Positions 31,828 through 42,936 of a stretch of 64,000 bases of DNA are shown here, piece by piece. How positions within the stretch are numbered: position 1 is the first letter of the stretch; each line of letters opens with the position of its first letter. Source of the stretch: Periplaneta americana (taxonomy: Eukaryota > Arthropoda > Insecta > Blattodea > Blattidae); contig NC_091133.1 in NCBI RefSeq assembly GCF_040183065.1, positions 135,578,306-135,642,305 of the forward strand, written 5' to 3'. The notes under the pieces are model-generated. The model saw nothing but the letters and a program-made list of their open reading frames with translations. It searched no databases and was not told where the DNA came from. Made by a program: the position numbers and the translations under genes.

Positions 31828-32530
31828 CTTCGTCATCATCGTATATTTAATTTAATTTATTGGCCTGACCCAATATTTTGGGTTTGCCCTGCGACACAGA
31901 ATAGCTCACAATAAAATTTAAAATGAAAAATTATATAAACAGGTTTCAGACAAAAGAGATTAAGACATAAGAAAAAAAATAGAACCTAGTACAATTTAAA
32001 TTGAGTGTACACCATAAAGATGCTGGCGAAATATAGCTACAGAAAATTTTATTGTGGTGGTGACGATGGCATCTTGAAAATCTCTTTTCAGCTTATATTT
32101 TCCCTCCACTTTACAAAGGTTTTCGGAATGGTGCCTCTCGCTCCGAAGAAAATACCGGTAACTGTGACTTTTTCAATGTTGTATTTCGCTTATAGGTACT
32201 GAATCATGGGCTTCTAGATTTTCTTTTTCTCTTCGTTCAATTGAGGCGGTTGAGTGGCTCAGATTTCAAATCTGATCGTAGGATCAATTATTTCGGCTGT
32301 CTGTTTATTCCTATTTATAGCTGTCATATCGATCCTACGATTGCTCCCACCATCAGCAATACAATGAAATTCCTCGTGAACGTCTAGATTTTTGGATCGA
32401 AGTGCATCTGCGATCATAGAACGTATGATGTTGTGACGTTTTATTCTGAGTACTTCTCCCTGTGGGCAACTCTCAAGAACATGTGGTGAAGTTTCATACA
32501 TCTTGCTGTGTCCACATTTATTCCAGTTTT
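31779..32530 (-). mobile_element. RLE-type LINE (R2/R4/NeSL-like) C-terminus and 3' end
   Basis: Minus-strand translation: NKCGHSKMYETSPHVLESC (the Cys/His cluster), GEVLRIKRHNIIRSMIADAL, DVHEEFHC, GGSNRRIDMTAINR and AEIIDPTIRFE. This is the restriction-like endonuclease core with its R-R-I-D and D-P-T segments. After a stop, VTVTGIFFGARGTIPK follows near 32110-32160, as in this clade. The 3' UTR has a hairpin (ACCCAA TATT TTGGGT, 31868-31883) and an (AAT)n tail at 31779-31827. Most of the RT is missing. Confidence 0.75.
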
Positions 32531-32670
32531 ATTTTCTTTTTCCATTCTGTTCTGCTTTCCTAGTCCATTTCTTCTAAACCTTTTTCTCTTATTAATTTCC
32601 TTCTAATAAGTTAAACCTATCATTCATCCAAATGTTTTTAGGACGACTTCTCTTTGCCCTTCCAGGTGGT

Positions 32671-32674
32671 ATAA

Positions 32675-32727
<53 letters not shown>
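32671..32727. repeat. (AACT)n microsatellite
   Basis: About 14 AACT units lie directly against the 3' end of an RTE copy. Other copies carry TAAG repeats at this position, so this is probably an expanded retroposition tail. Confidence 0.9.
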
Positions 32728-33527
32728 TACTGGCTTTTAAGGAACCCGGAGGCTCATTGCCGCCCTCACATAAGCCCGCCATTGATCCCTATCCTGAGCA
32801 AGATTAATCCAGTCTCTACCATCATATCCCACCTCCCTCAAATCCATTTTAATATTATCTTCCCATCTACGTCTCGGCCTCCCCAAAGGTCTTGTTCCCG
32901 CCGGCCTCCCAACTAACACTCTATATGCATTTCTGGATTCGCCCATACGTGCTACATGCCCTGCCCATCTCAAACGTCTGGATTTAATGTTCCCAATTAT
33001 GTCAGTTGAAGAATACAATGCGTGCAGCTCTGCTTTGTGTAACTTTCTCCATTCTCCTGTAACTTCATCCCTCTTAGCCCCAAATAGTTTCCTAAGAACC
33101 TTATTCTCAAACACCCTTAATCTCTGTTCCTCTCTCAAAGTGAGAGTCCAAGTTTCACAACCATACAGAACAACCGGTAATATAATTTTCTATTCTATAT
33201 CTAGCTAGTTTTTTTGCTACTAATGTTACCCCTCCTGTTCTATAAAGACTAGTTACGTTCCATGTACTAAATCTTATAACCTGTGGTCGTGCCGGAGAAT
33301 CAGTCCCATTCCGAGGCTTATTGTTAGGTTTCGTAACAAGCTGTTTTTTACGGTGATGGATTGTTAGCCCTTCCCCAACCCCCAAGCTGGAGGACCACCC
33401 CTTATCGGCTGTCCGCGACTGCTTATTTAATATATTCGCAGCTACCCTCCATATCGGGAGGCCGTCTCCTCTATTCTGAGGACGCGCCATGCAGTGGTGA
33501 TAGGGAGCCACAATATATAGGGTGGTA
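32728..33527 (-). mobile_element. RTE-type LINE with large internal deletion
   Basis: The 3' half (32728-33180) encodes LPVVLYGCETWTLTLREE, FENKVLRKLFGAKRDEVTG, LRWAGHVARMGESRNAYR and GRPAGTRPLGRPRRRWED to RAAMSLRVP, with an open frame of 133 codons. The 5' half (33190-33511) encodes the start of ORF2: KPRNGTDSPARPQVIRF, then STWNVTSLYRTGG and LVAKKLARYRIE, the opening of the AP-endonuclease domain. Everything between (rest of endonuclease and the RT) is missing. Microsatellite (AAT)n follows the 5' edge at 33528. Confidence 0.85.
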
Positions 33528-33895
33528 TAATAATAATAATAATAATAACAACAAATTATATAGAATCTCCCGTAGCTTTGTCAGAATTGGAAGAAGAATA
33601 TAATTCATTTAATTTCAACGACTTCGAAATTCAGAAAAGAAAGAAATTCTCCGTTACCTCAGCCCTCGTGGAATATTGAAAGCAAGTGAAATACATGGTG
33701 GGAAATTTACTTTTCAGTTAAATGTAATAAACGTTTCTTTGAAATGAAGACCATAGACCCAACATTACTGCGGGCAGGTATCCGTGCAGTCTTGTTCCGA
33801 CTGCCAACTCTGCGTCGTTAATTGTGCGGGAAAAGGAAATGAAACTTCCGGAACAAAAAAAAATAACACATTAGCCTGAGTTTTAGTTTCACCTT
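33528..33895. other. Unassigned spacer with short (AAT)n
   Basis: An (AAT)n run at 33528-33548, otherwise nothing recognisable. Confidence 0.35.
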
Positions 33896-34387
33896 TTATC
33901 TGCTTACTGCAGATAACCCGATAACCACCACATTAATCCCGGCTCGAGAACAATGACACAAAGTACGCACTGCACTTCGAAACGCGTTGTTTGCAATCAC
34001 GTATAATATTGCTTGTATATATGGGTTAATTTCAACAGTGGTGATCAATCGATGAGGCCAGACAACACAACTGCACAATGCATCCCAACCTGTTTCCATT
34101 TCTCTTAATCTCTCACCCCCAAACACCCTCCATTCCCCTTCTATATGGGGAGGGTATCGAGTAATATCCTCCCCTGTCACAATGGCGATTTCCCTCATTT
34201 CCACCTCACCCCCGTGGACATTAGCTGGCCAGCTTGGTTCTGGACGCTGGGGAAATGTGGACCACCCCACAGTGTCATGTTGGCCTCCCTGCAGATCCCG
34301 ATCTGGTGACGGGCGACAGGAAATTAGAGCTAGGCGCCCCCTCGCCCCCCCTCGCACGCAGTAATAATATTGAGACGCGCTGTTCAT
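33896..34387 (-). CDS. Unidentified open reading frame, doubtful gene
   Basis: A 163-codon uninterrupted minus-strand frame in a GC-richer island, with peptide blocks such as GWSTFPQRPEPSWPANVHGG and EDITRYPPHIEGEWRVFGG. I recognise no domain, signal peptide or membrane segment. A 60-codon frame is open on the other strand over part of it. It could be a repeat-derived frame or a chance frame in GC-rich DNA. No splice or promoter evidence was found. Confidence 0.25.
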   Translation of the reverse strand: MNSASQYYYCVRGGARGRLALISCRPSPDRDLQGGQHDTVGWSTFPQRPEPSWPANVHGGEVEMREIAIVTGEDITRYPPHIEGEWRVFGGERLREMETGWDALCSCVVWPHRLITTVEINPYIQAILYVIANNAFRSAVRTLCHCSRAGINVVVIGLSAVSR

Positions 34388-34544
34388 TCATATGAATATG
34401 TGAATGATTACATGCGAGACAGGGCCAAGCCGCACTGAGGACTCGTGTTGTTGCAGATACAGACGATTATCATGACGAAAACGTGCTTAATTTAGCCCTT
34501 TAAATACCTTCGACGATTTCGTAATTTGATTCATGTGGCCATTG
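34388..34544. other. Unassigned spacer
   Basis: No feature visible before the TA-flanked transposon. Confidence 0.3.
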
Positions 34545-34611
34545 TACAGGGACATCATTTTATTTTTACTTCAATTTTTATTGTACCTGAGTTTTTGAAT
34601 GTACTTCACTC

Positions 34612-34930
34612 CCACCCCTTCTACTAATGAAGTTCAACCGTCCTGCACACAGATCCAAGACACAGATCATAGAAGCCTTTTCCAGTGACGAAAGAGCTTT
34701 CAGTATTGAATCATTTTCGCACAGGTACTGTCGTCCATTTACCTATGTCGTATCCCGGTTTCCCCCACCTGCGTCTTTAGCTCTTTTGTGAGAACATTAA
34801 TTTCTGTTAGGAAATGGACGTCTACGTTTAAAAAAATTTAAATAAAAGGGCCTCGTTAAGTAATTGTCACGTGATTTCTTCCCTTTCTACGACCCTACGA
34901 CATAACCACTTGGACGGACAGTAGATAGTA
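34612..34930. repeat. Direct duplication inside transposon, unit A
   Basis: Begins TACTTCACTCCCACCCC and ends GGACAGTAGATAGTA. Nearly identical to 35795-36145, with small indels, one of them in the ACACAGATCC-AAGAC area. Confidence 0.9.
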
Positions 34931-35794
34931 CAGTAGAACCTCTATTATCCGTGGTAATGAAGGGGATGAACTGGACGGTTAATCGAAAAAACCGGATAAT
35001 CCGTACCATAAAATACTTTCGTAAATTAAGTAAATAAGAGCTGAATTTTCGTAATTTCCTCCGTGATCTTATGTTTAAGATGCTAGGTAGTGGATCAGAA
35101 GTTCACTAATTTGCTGCCTCAAAGCAACACGTTACTTTTTTCTTCTGTGTGATGTTTAGACGCATTCTGTTGCTTTGAGGCAACGCTCTGAAGTTAGCAA
35201 CGAAGACAGAGTCGAAGAAAATTTAAGAAGTTGGTCTCTCTGAGTCTATGGCGCCAATAAAACAGCTCAACGTTATTTGAGCAAAAATGACTCGTGCAGT
35301 AGAGGGTTAAGTTCGGTTGTGAACGACGCGCTTTTAAGGGCCAAGGAAACTCCTTGTAATGGCTATCAGCGGAAATATAGAAATAGTAGGCCTAGAGGTC
35401 TCATGTTGTAGATTTACATATTCTACACACTTTATCCTTGATTTTTTGATTGTAACATCACACTCGTATTCTGATGAGAGATGAGCCACAGTTTCTCATG
35501 CCTCAAACCACTGAATTATTTTGCATTTTTTTCGATACTTATCATGAAAAGTTTTCTTTTTACACTCGTGGAATACATTTTATATAGAAGTTGTACAGTA
35601 CGGCAACTTGAACAGTAGACCAAGCTGGATAAGTGTTAAGGCTTGTAATAACACTACCTAGAAAAAAATACGTACTAATACAACATACAATAGTACTTCA
35701 TATGTTTCTGTCGCAAAAAAATAAGAGTGAGAGAAAGATAGTCGGATAATCCGTCAATCGGTTAATAGGGTGTCGGATAATCGGGGTTCTACTG
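34931..35794. mobile_element. Tigger/pogo-like element, second copy
   Basis: Ends CAGTAGAACCTCTATTATCC and, inverted, CAGTAGAACCCCGATTATCC, with TA on each side (34929-34930 and 35795-35796). The interior aligns in reverse with 5810-6736. It lacks coding capacity at 864 bp. It sits precisely between two copies of a 320-350 bp direct repeat. Confidence 0.85.
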
Positions 35795-36145
35795 TACTTC
35801 ACTCCCACCCCTTCTACTAATGAAGTTCAACCGTCCTGCACACAGATCCAAGACCGCATGTACAGTCATAGAAGCCTTTCCCAGTGACGAAAGAGCTTTC
35901 AGTATTGAATCATTTTCCAGGTACTGTCGTCCATTTGCCTACGTCGTATCCCGGTTTCCCCCACCTGCGTCTTAGCTCTTTTGTGAGACCATTAATTTCT
36001 GTTAGGAATTGGACGTCTACGTTATATTATACAACTGTTTAAAACAACTTAAATAAAAGGGCCTCGTTAAGAAATTAACTGTCACGTGATTTCCTCCCTT
36101 TCTACGACCCTACGACATAACCACTTGGACGGACAGTAGATAGTA
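35795..36145. repeat. Direct duplication inside transposon, unit B
   Basis: Second copy of 34612-34930. It contains a few extra short insertions (for example GCATGTACAGT near 35854). After it the ordinary transposon sequence continues with TGTCTGAGTAATTTT. Confidence 0.9.
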
Positions 36146-36772
36146 TGTCTGAGTAATTTTATCTTTTTGGATCGGGCAGAAGTGAACATTGAATTTACAG
36201 TACATAAGATACTTTTTTATAGAGTAGGTACAGAATTATTTCAACATGAGTTACTAGTTACGAAGGACGAAACTGGTAATTGGGATTAAGTACAATAGCC
36301 TATAGTGCGATAATATGCACATTAGAACTGAAGTCTGTATCGAAATGAACGACTACCATTTTAAAAAATATGTTTAAATATACATATTATGATTATTTTT
36401 CAATTTAACTTCATTCTCTATATTGTACGCTAATGTGCTGTAGACAGTATAATATACACTGCATAATGAATACGTCCACATGGACAGCTCAGTTCATGAG
36501 TAAAAACACTTACCTATTGTTAATACTGTACTGTATTTTGATTAAACAAAAACCTAATGAAAATTATCAAACTCAAAATCGCGATATTTCCTAGTTTACG
36601 TAAATGGACGAGCTACTTTTCTCTCCTCCTATACGTAGTAAAGTGATTTGTTTGTATATTACGCCAGTATCATCGAACTCCAGTTGTGGAAGGGGGTAGG
36701 AAACGGCGTTGATCCAGAGGTATAGCAGGTTAATATTAAAAATGTTAGTAAAAATAAAATGATGTCCCCGTA

Positions 36773-37350
36773 CCAGGAATGCAGGAAATCATGCCAACTG
36801 TCCGTCTTGACATTTATTTTATTTATCGATTGAGAAATGAAGACGAGAGGTTTGACGATTAGATCGCATATCATCGTAATCCAGTTCGTCTGTACCGTCT
36901 CACAAAATGTATTTTCTTAGTCATCTAGTTCTTCCAGTATCTTGTCGCCCCGTTGATCAGTATTGTAGAATTTATTTTTTTCAATCCGTAAAATGTGTTC
37001 CTAGCAGTTTCTTTAATTTCATTATGCTCTGTTACCCAGATTAAAAAAATAATATGTAGTCTACTAGTTGTGGAATAGCATCTTTGTATACGTGAACTAT
37101 GAGGGTGAAACCACCTACATATTTTAAAACTTCATTTCAGCTAGCTATACATCAATATCAGCACTGCAATCGCTTTTCTGAGCCGCAGTCGTACTTCATA
37201 GCGCCTCACATACCTGGCTGGGCATTTGTATAATTTTTATGTTATTTCATTATCGAAGTTGTATGATATAGCACGCTCCAAGTAATTGAAGATTTGTACA
37301 TATTCCATAATTCGTTATTTGATTATTATGTAGGCCACATTCTTCTGAGG
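36773..37350. other. Unassigned spacer
   Basis: No recognisable coding or repeat structure. Confidence 0.3.
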
Positions 37351-38448
37351 TATTTGCCTTAGAAGGTGAAGCTTTTAGTTTTATCGGTTGATACTACTAA
37401 ACGATTCTTTTAAATTCACTGTTAACTCTCTAGCACCTATCAGTGCTTTCTGGTTCTGCTAACTGACAATCTTACCTTATCAACGATGTGACATTGAAAC
37501 TTTTGTTCAGGTATTTTATATTTTGAAGGCTTGTTAATTAATAACCCGACAAATTTTCAGACTCTAAACAATCCAGGGAACTTTACTTCTTCAAGGAAAA
37601 TTCCCGGAATCGATCCCTGGACCTCCAGATCTGGAAGCCAGCATGCTGACTAGCAGACCATGGAGACAGTCAATTTCTAAATGGTGAGTCATATTTTAAT
37701 TCTTCTATGTAGCTTTTTGTAACTCATCTTAGGATTCTGCAAATATTACTTGATCATTAGCAAATAAAATTATGTAACCCATTTGCATCTAATCTAATGT
37801 AGTACATAACGTCATTTCAATATAATCTGAAACAGTATCTAACACTTCTGAACAGAATCCAATATAATCTATTAGCCTTTTCTTTCATTCAGAAACAGTT
37901 ATTTGCCTTAGAAGGTGAAGCTTTTAGTTTTATCGGTTGATACTACTAAACGATTCTTTTAAATTCATTGTTAATTCTCTAGCACCTATCAGTGCTTTCT
38001 GGTTCTACTAAATGACAATCTTACCTTATCAACGATGTGGCATTGAAACTTTTGTTCAGGTATTTTATATTTTGAAGGCTTGTTAATTAATAACCCGACA
38101 AATTTTCAGACTCTAAACAATCCAGGGAACTTTACTTCTTCAAGGAAAATTCCCGGAATCGATCCCTGGACCTCCAGATCTGGAAGCCAGCATGCTGACT
38201 AGCACACCATGGAGACAGTCAATTTCTAAATGGTGAGTCATATTTTAATACTTCTATGTAGCTTTTTGTAACTCATCTTAGGATTCTGCAAATATTACTT
38301 GATCATTAGCAAATAAAATTATGTGACCCATTTGCATCTAATCTAATTTAGTACATAACGTCATTTCAATATAATCTGAAACAGTATCTAACACTTCTGA
38401 ACAGAATCTAATATAATCTATTAGCCTTTTCTTTCATTCAGGAACAGT
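37351..38448. repeat. 549-bp tandem duplication containing a tRNA-like SINE core
   Basis: Unit 1 (37351-37899) and unit 2 (37900-38448) are direct, adjacent and almost identical, with a handful of substitutions. Each starts TATTTGCCTTAGAAGGTG. Each holds, on the minus strand, a B-box-like GGGATCGATTCCGGG and an A-box-like CTGCTAGTCAGCATGC, so a tRNA-derived SINE fragment was duplicated with its flanks. No coding frame spans the unit. Confidence 0.95.
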
Positions 38449-39714
38449 TAAATTCATATACCCATGTTAAAAAAATTGGCTACATTTGGTAACCCTGTTT
38501 TATAAATTCATATTTCTGATAAATAAGGTCCTTTGTCATCGCTGATAACCATGTCTTAATGTATATGTTACAATATTGCATTTTGTGGCTGCCACTATAT
38601 CCCGTAATTTCTTTCTGCAGACTCTATCCTATATAAGATCTGAGTTTTTAAATGTTTATTATCTGTTTACTATGAAGACGTAATCTATACATGGTCTCCG
38701 TTTTCGGAATCGTGTTTTTCTTCCCCTAATAATGTCCCTGCAGTAAATCACGTTTAGTAGTCTAGTTAGAATTAGCTAATATCTTATATCCTGGGTTTAA
38801 CGGGCTTATGTCTGTCTCTGTAGCTATTATAAATATTCTTGTTATCCTTTGCAGCGTCTTCCCTCTCATCTAGTATTATCAATGTAGCTTAGCTTGCATT
38901 GCAAATAATTATGAAGCGCAATTTTGCTCTAACCCAAGCATATTAAATTTATAAGTTCCATATTTACCTTATTTAATTCTTGTATCTTCAGTTTTGAAAG
39001 ATTTCAGAACTTCATTAACATACGAGTAATGCAGTGTAATGGAATATACCTGTACATTATCTTCAGAAAGTTTTCTCTTTCCATCTTGTCATAACGTATT
39101 AAAATATGTACTGTGTTTTAACCACTCGTTCACAATAACATTATTAAATTACACAGCAGTAAATTTCTGTTTTATGCTTCATAACTGTATGATAATTTAT
39201 TTGGGCACCTTATAATGTAATATCGCATTCCATATTGCTTATGCTATATGTCTGTTCCAAATTTATTTCAATAATTTCTTTACTTCCCTCCTAGGCACGA
39301 CATTATTTTTATATTCTATATTCAGAATCTGATCAAGAAATTCAAATATGCTTCCTTTAATCTTTGATCTTATTACCAATGTTATCATTCCATGGCTTAG
39401 GATTTTTTAAATACCTTATGACCAACACTTATTTTGCTGTTTTCATTAGTTTTTATTTATTTATTTATTCTCTTCCACACTACCAGAAGTGAAATACACA
39501 ATGAAACAATGACAAAAATAGCATTATTAATAGTCATGGTTGAATATAAAAATCATTTTCATGCACATTGAAATGTTTACATATAATGAAATATTGAGTA
39601 AACATGATACATATTTAAGTGATTTCAATTTATATCCTAATTCTACTTTACGATAGGTCTAAATGACAATTTATACAAACACACAGAATAATCTATAACA
39701 ATCGGCTAACGCTC
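38449..39714. other. Unassigned AT-rich spacer
   Basis: A short (TTTA)n tract near 39448-39470 could be an old LINE tail. No coding signal was found. Confidence 0.35.
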
Positions 39715-41340
39715 ACAAATCAATTACATGTAAAAGTATGTAATTCTTAATTTCTAATTTAAATTGATTAACCGTTCGGCAATCCCTGATATGACGAGGT
39801 AAGGATTTCAACAGGCGAGAAACTGTCACGGTGAAAGAGGATGAATAGAAAGAGGTACGGTGATAAGGAATGGATAGTAAGGCCTGATGTTGATTCCATA
39901 ACGTTGTAAGATATTCAAAGCCAGATCTAAGATATTTTGAACTAGAAGTGTGTAATATTCGAAACAGAACAGATAAAGAATGTGCTGTTCTCCGCTCCTT
40001 TAGGCGGGCCCATGAAAGAACTTTTAGGGACGTATTCATAGACATTCTTAGCGCGGGCTTCCGGTGGATGATCAGCGAACTAACGTTTTTCGTATTCATA
40101 AACCAGTGTTAGCGATGTGATATGATATGAATCCCGTACAAGTAACCAGTCGATAGCCGGGGCTAGTTTAGCACGCTCGTAGCGCGGGCTAGCGAAATGC
40201 CTATGAATAACACCGCAAAAGATCAAATTTACGAGTATTGCAGATGAAGTGGACACACATATTATGAACACGTTGTAGTATTTTAATTAAATTGACAGTT
40301 ATATTTGTCAAGAGAGAATCGTAGTAATCAAAATGGGGCATCACTAGTGACTGAACAAGGTTACTTTTTATGGAAAGGGGCAGACGATTTCGCAGATGAT
40401 TTAGAGAGTGGAGCAATGAAAATACTTTCTTACAGATGTGGATCACTTGACTATTCCAGTTTAGATCTCTGTCTATTAATAATCCAAAATTTGTTAAGGT
40501 GTCGCTATACTTAATTAACGACCCATTTATTGACAGTCTTGATATAGTTTTGTCGTTAATTGTACTAAGCAAGCGCTGATGTCCCATTACAATTGCCTGC
40601 GATTTTCCTGGATTTAACCTCAGTACAAACTTTTGAGCCTATAGATATATAGGCTACAGTTTAGGTCTTCAGTCATTGTGGTCACTGCGTCAGTTCATTA
40701 GGGTGATATTGTAGGCTATATAGATTTGCTATATAGATCTGTAAATCGTCAGCAAACAAGTGGTATCTGCAGTGTTGTATGGGTTTGTCACGTCGTTAAT
40801 ATATATCATAAATAGTATAGGACCTAGCACCGATCCGTGAAGAACTCCAGACTTCTTGATGCGCCATTCAGAAGAGAAATCACCAACTAATGTTCACTGC
40901 TGGCGGTCACGAAGGCAGGATTGAAACCAAGCGGCAGCACTGTCCGGTAGATTCAAGTTTTTCAATTTACACAAAAGAGGTAAATTATCAAAGGCCTTTT
41001 TGAAGTCACGTAAAGTCAATAAAATTATTTTACTGCATAGCTTCACGTATATCTTCATTCACTCTTAGTAACGCAGTTGTGGTGCTGTGGCCAGTCCTAA
41101 ATCCTGATTGGTAATCGTCAAGTAAGTCGTTATGGTTTAATTATGTTGTCAGTTGCTTGTGTACAGTACGTTCCAGTACTTTTGATAATGCCGTTAGGAT
41201 GCTAATAGGTCTATAGTCGTCCGGAGAAGATGGAATTTTATTTTTGGGGAGAGGACGGATAAGGGCTTCTTTCCAGAGACTTGGAAAATTAGCAGTAATA
41301 AGTGAAGCGTTAAATATGTGTCAGTGTAGGTAGTATTATG
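39715..41340 (-). pseudogene. CR1/Jockey-type LINE reverse transcriptase pseudogene
   Basis: Minus-strand blocks in order: FPSLWKEALIRPLPKNK, SSPDDYRPISILTALSKVLE, LLDDYQSGFRTGHSTTTALL (RT fingers and palm), then YHLFADDLQIY at about 40735-40770, which is the catalytic FADD box. MGHQRLLSTINDKTISRL and LNWNSQVIHICKKVFSLLH (thumb region) follow, and finally HSLSVLFRILHTSSSKYL and FTVTVSRLLKSLPRHIRD with NQFKLEIKNYI at the C-terminus. Stops and frameshifts occur between blocks. The endonuclease half is absent, so it is 5'-truncated. It is the most complete RT in the window. Confidence 0.85.
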
Positions 41341-41454
41341 TCAGATATCATACAGAGTAATTTAATATTTATTTGATCTACTCCCTCAACTTGAGTAGTT
41401 ATAGATTTCAGTGCTGAGCCTTTTTTATTGTACATCCAGAAAGAAGAATAACAA

Positions 41455-42420
41455 TATTGCAGTTTGGGATGTTGCTTCTGGGGAAAACCACATTCCATTG
41501 AAAATGCTGACAATGGATTCCGTGCATGTGGGTTTGTTCTTTACATCCCTTGGGCAACTCTCAATCTGAATACTTCACCCAGGCATAAAACGAAATTTCT
41601 GAAGAGATGGAGGAAAAGAAACAAGTGGAGCTGCAGGAAACAAATTCAGCAAGAATGGAAATTTTCCAAGATTGTCTGAAAACCCCAGTCGGTTCTTCTG
41701 TATGGTTGTGAAACTTAGATTCTCACTATGAGAAAGGAACAGAGGGTAATTGTGTTTGAGAATAAGGTGCTTGGGAAAATATTTGGAGCTAGGAGGGATG
41801 AAGTTACAAAGTGACACAACGCAGAACTGCACGCATTGTATTCTTCACCTGACATAATTAGGAACATTAAACCCAGACGTTTGAGATGGGCAAGGCATGT
41901 AGCACGTATGGGCGAATCCAGAAATGCATATAGAGTCTTACTTAGGAGACCGGAGGGGAAAAAAGGACCTTTGGGGAGACAGAGACGTAGGTGGGAGGAT
42001 AATATTAAAATGGATTTGAGGGAAGTGGGATGTGATGATAGAGACTGGATTAATCTTGCTCAGGATAGGGACCAATGGCGGGCTTATGTGAGAGCGGTAA
42101 TGAACCTCCAAGTTTCTTAAAAGCCACAAGTAAATCTGAACACCCCAGCATATAACCAACAAAAAGGAAAAGTTCATCACCAACAGAGTCTCTCACGTCG
42201 GATGAGTCCACGGATGACAAAACAACGTTGAACAGTTACGCAGATTATGTCCTATACCACAAGTAACAATGAAAAAAGTGGGTACAAGGACGCAAAAGGC
42301 GACAGTTTTAATTTCCGCTGAAGAAATAAAGCAAAAACTGGAGAAGAAATTGAATTCCAAGACAAACAAAACCAGACAAAACAAAGTTCAACTAAATTAG
42401 AAAAAATATCCTACTGCTTG
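41455..42420 (+). pseudogene. Pogo/CENP-B-like transposase C-terminus, split by an RTE insertion (tentative)
   Basis: Left piece (41455-41680) includes ENADNGFRACGF, similar to the GF-A-G-(I/F)-P-(F/Y)-N segment after the DDE domain of pogo/Tigger-type proteins. The right piece (42125-42420) includes LCPIPQVTMKKVGTRTQKAT followed by VLISAEEIKQKLEEK, resembling their C-terminal tail. The RTE copy at 41681-42124 lies between them. Frames are broken and the assignment rests on short blocks. Confidence 0.4.
41681..42124 (+). mobile_element. RTE-type LINE C-terminal copy
   Basis: VLLYGCET-like start, FENKVLGKIFGARRDEV, a small deletion near 41812 that removes the GEWRKL segment, then a 94-codon open stretch with SSPDIIRNIKPRRLRWARH, MGESRNAYRVLLRRPEGK, NIKMDLREVGCDDRDWINL and YVRAVMNLQVS. 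The 3' end is TTCTTAAAAGCCACAAGTAA. Confidence 0.9.
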
Positions 42421-42936
42421 TAACAAGGACTCGAAATGTGGCTATTCAGCATGGCCATGATGTGGAGGTATGGGTGATCTGTGCTCTTTGTAAAAATATG
42501 TCTTAAAGAACGTGTAGGAGCATCAGGAATGAAAAAAGTTGTTTGTATTGACTGTGTAAATGAAAACCAAATATAGTGTGCACTTTCGTGGTCATATTAC
42601 AAGACTGTCTCTTAAAATGACCAATTCTTGGTTGTGTAATAAAACTGTATTTTCTTATAAATGTATTCAAGTCGAAATATCAGTGCTTAATGTGATATTT
42701 TATTAGTAATTTTCGAACCTAATACAATATAACTCATCAAAATAGTCCACACTGTTAATATGAAAAGAGCGGTAGAATATTTTGGTGTCCATATTACAAG
42801 GCTTGACCCTATATGGTTATGTCTCGTAACCAGAACATAAATTGAAATATAAAAATTGGAAATTTATCCTATGTAAGGGTGATAAATTTAAGAACGCCTA
42901 TATTGTAGCAACACTAACAAATATAAATGACATTCG
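42421..42936. other. Unassigned spacer
   Basis: No recognisable element. Confidence 0.3.

Larger units (their letters stand above)
34547..36770. mobile_element. TA-flanked DNA transposon (CAGGGACATC family), 2.2-kb copy
   Basis: Ends are CAGGGACATCATTTTATTTT and, inverted, CGGGGACATCATTTTATTTT, bracketed by TA (34545-34546 and 36771-36772). Both terminal regions align for 75-200 bp with the shorter copy at 47290-48263. No transposase is present. The body has been enlarged by a direct duplication (34612-34930 and 35795-36145) and by a Tigger-like insertion between the two duplicate units. Confidence 0.85.
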
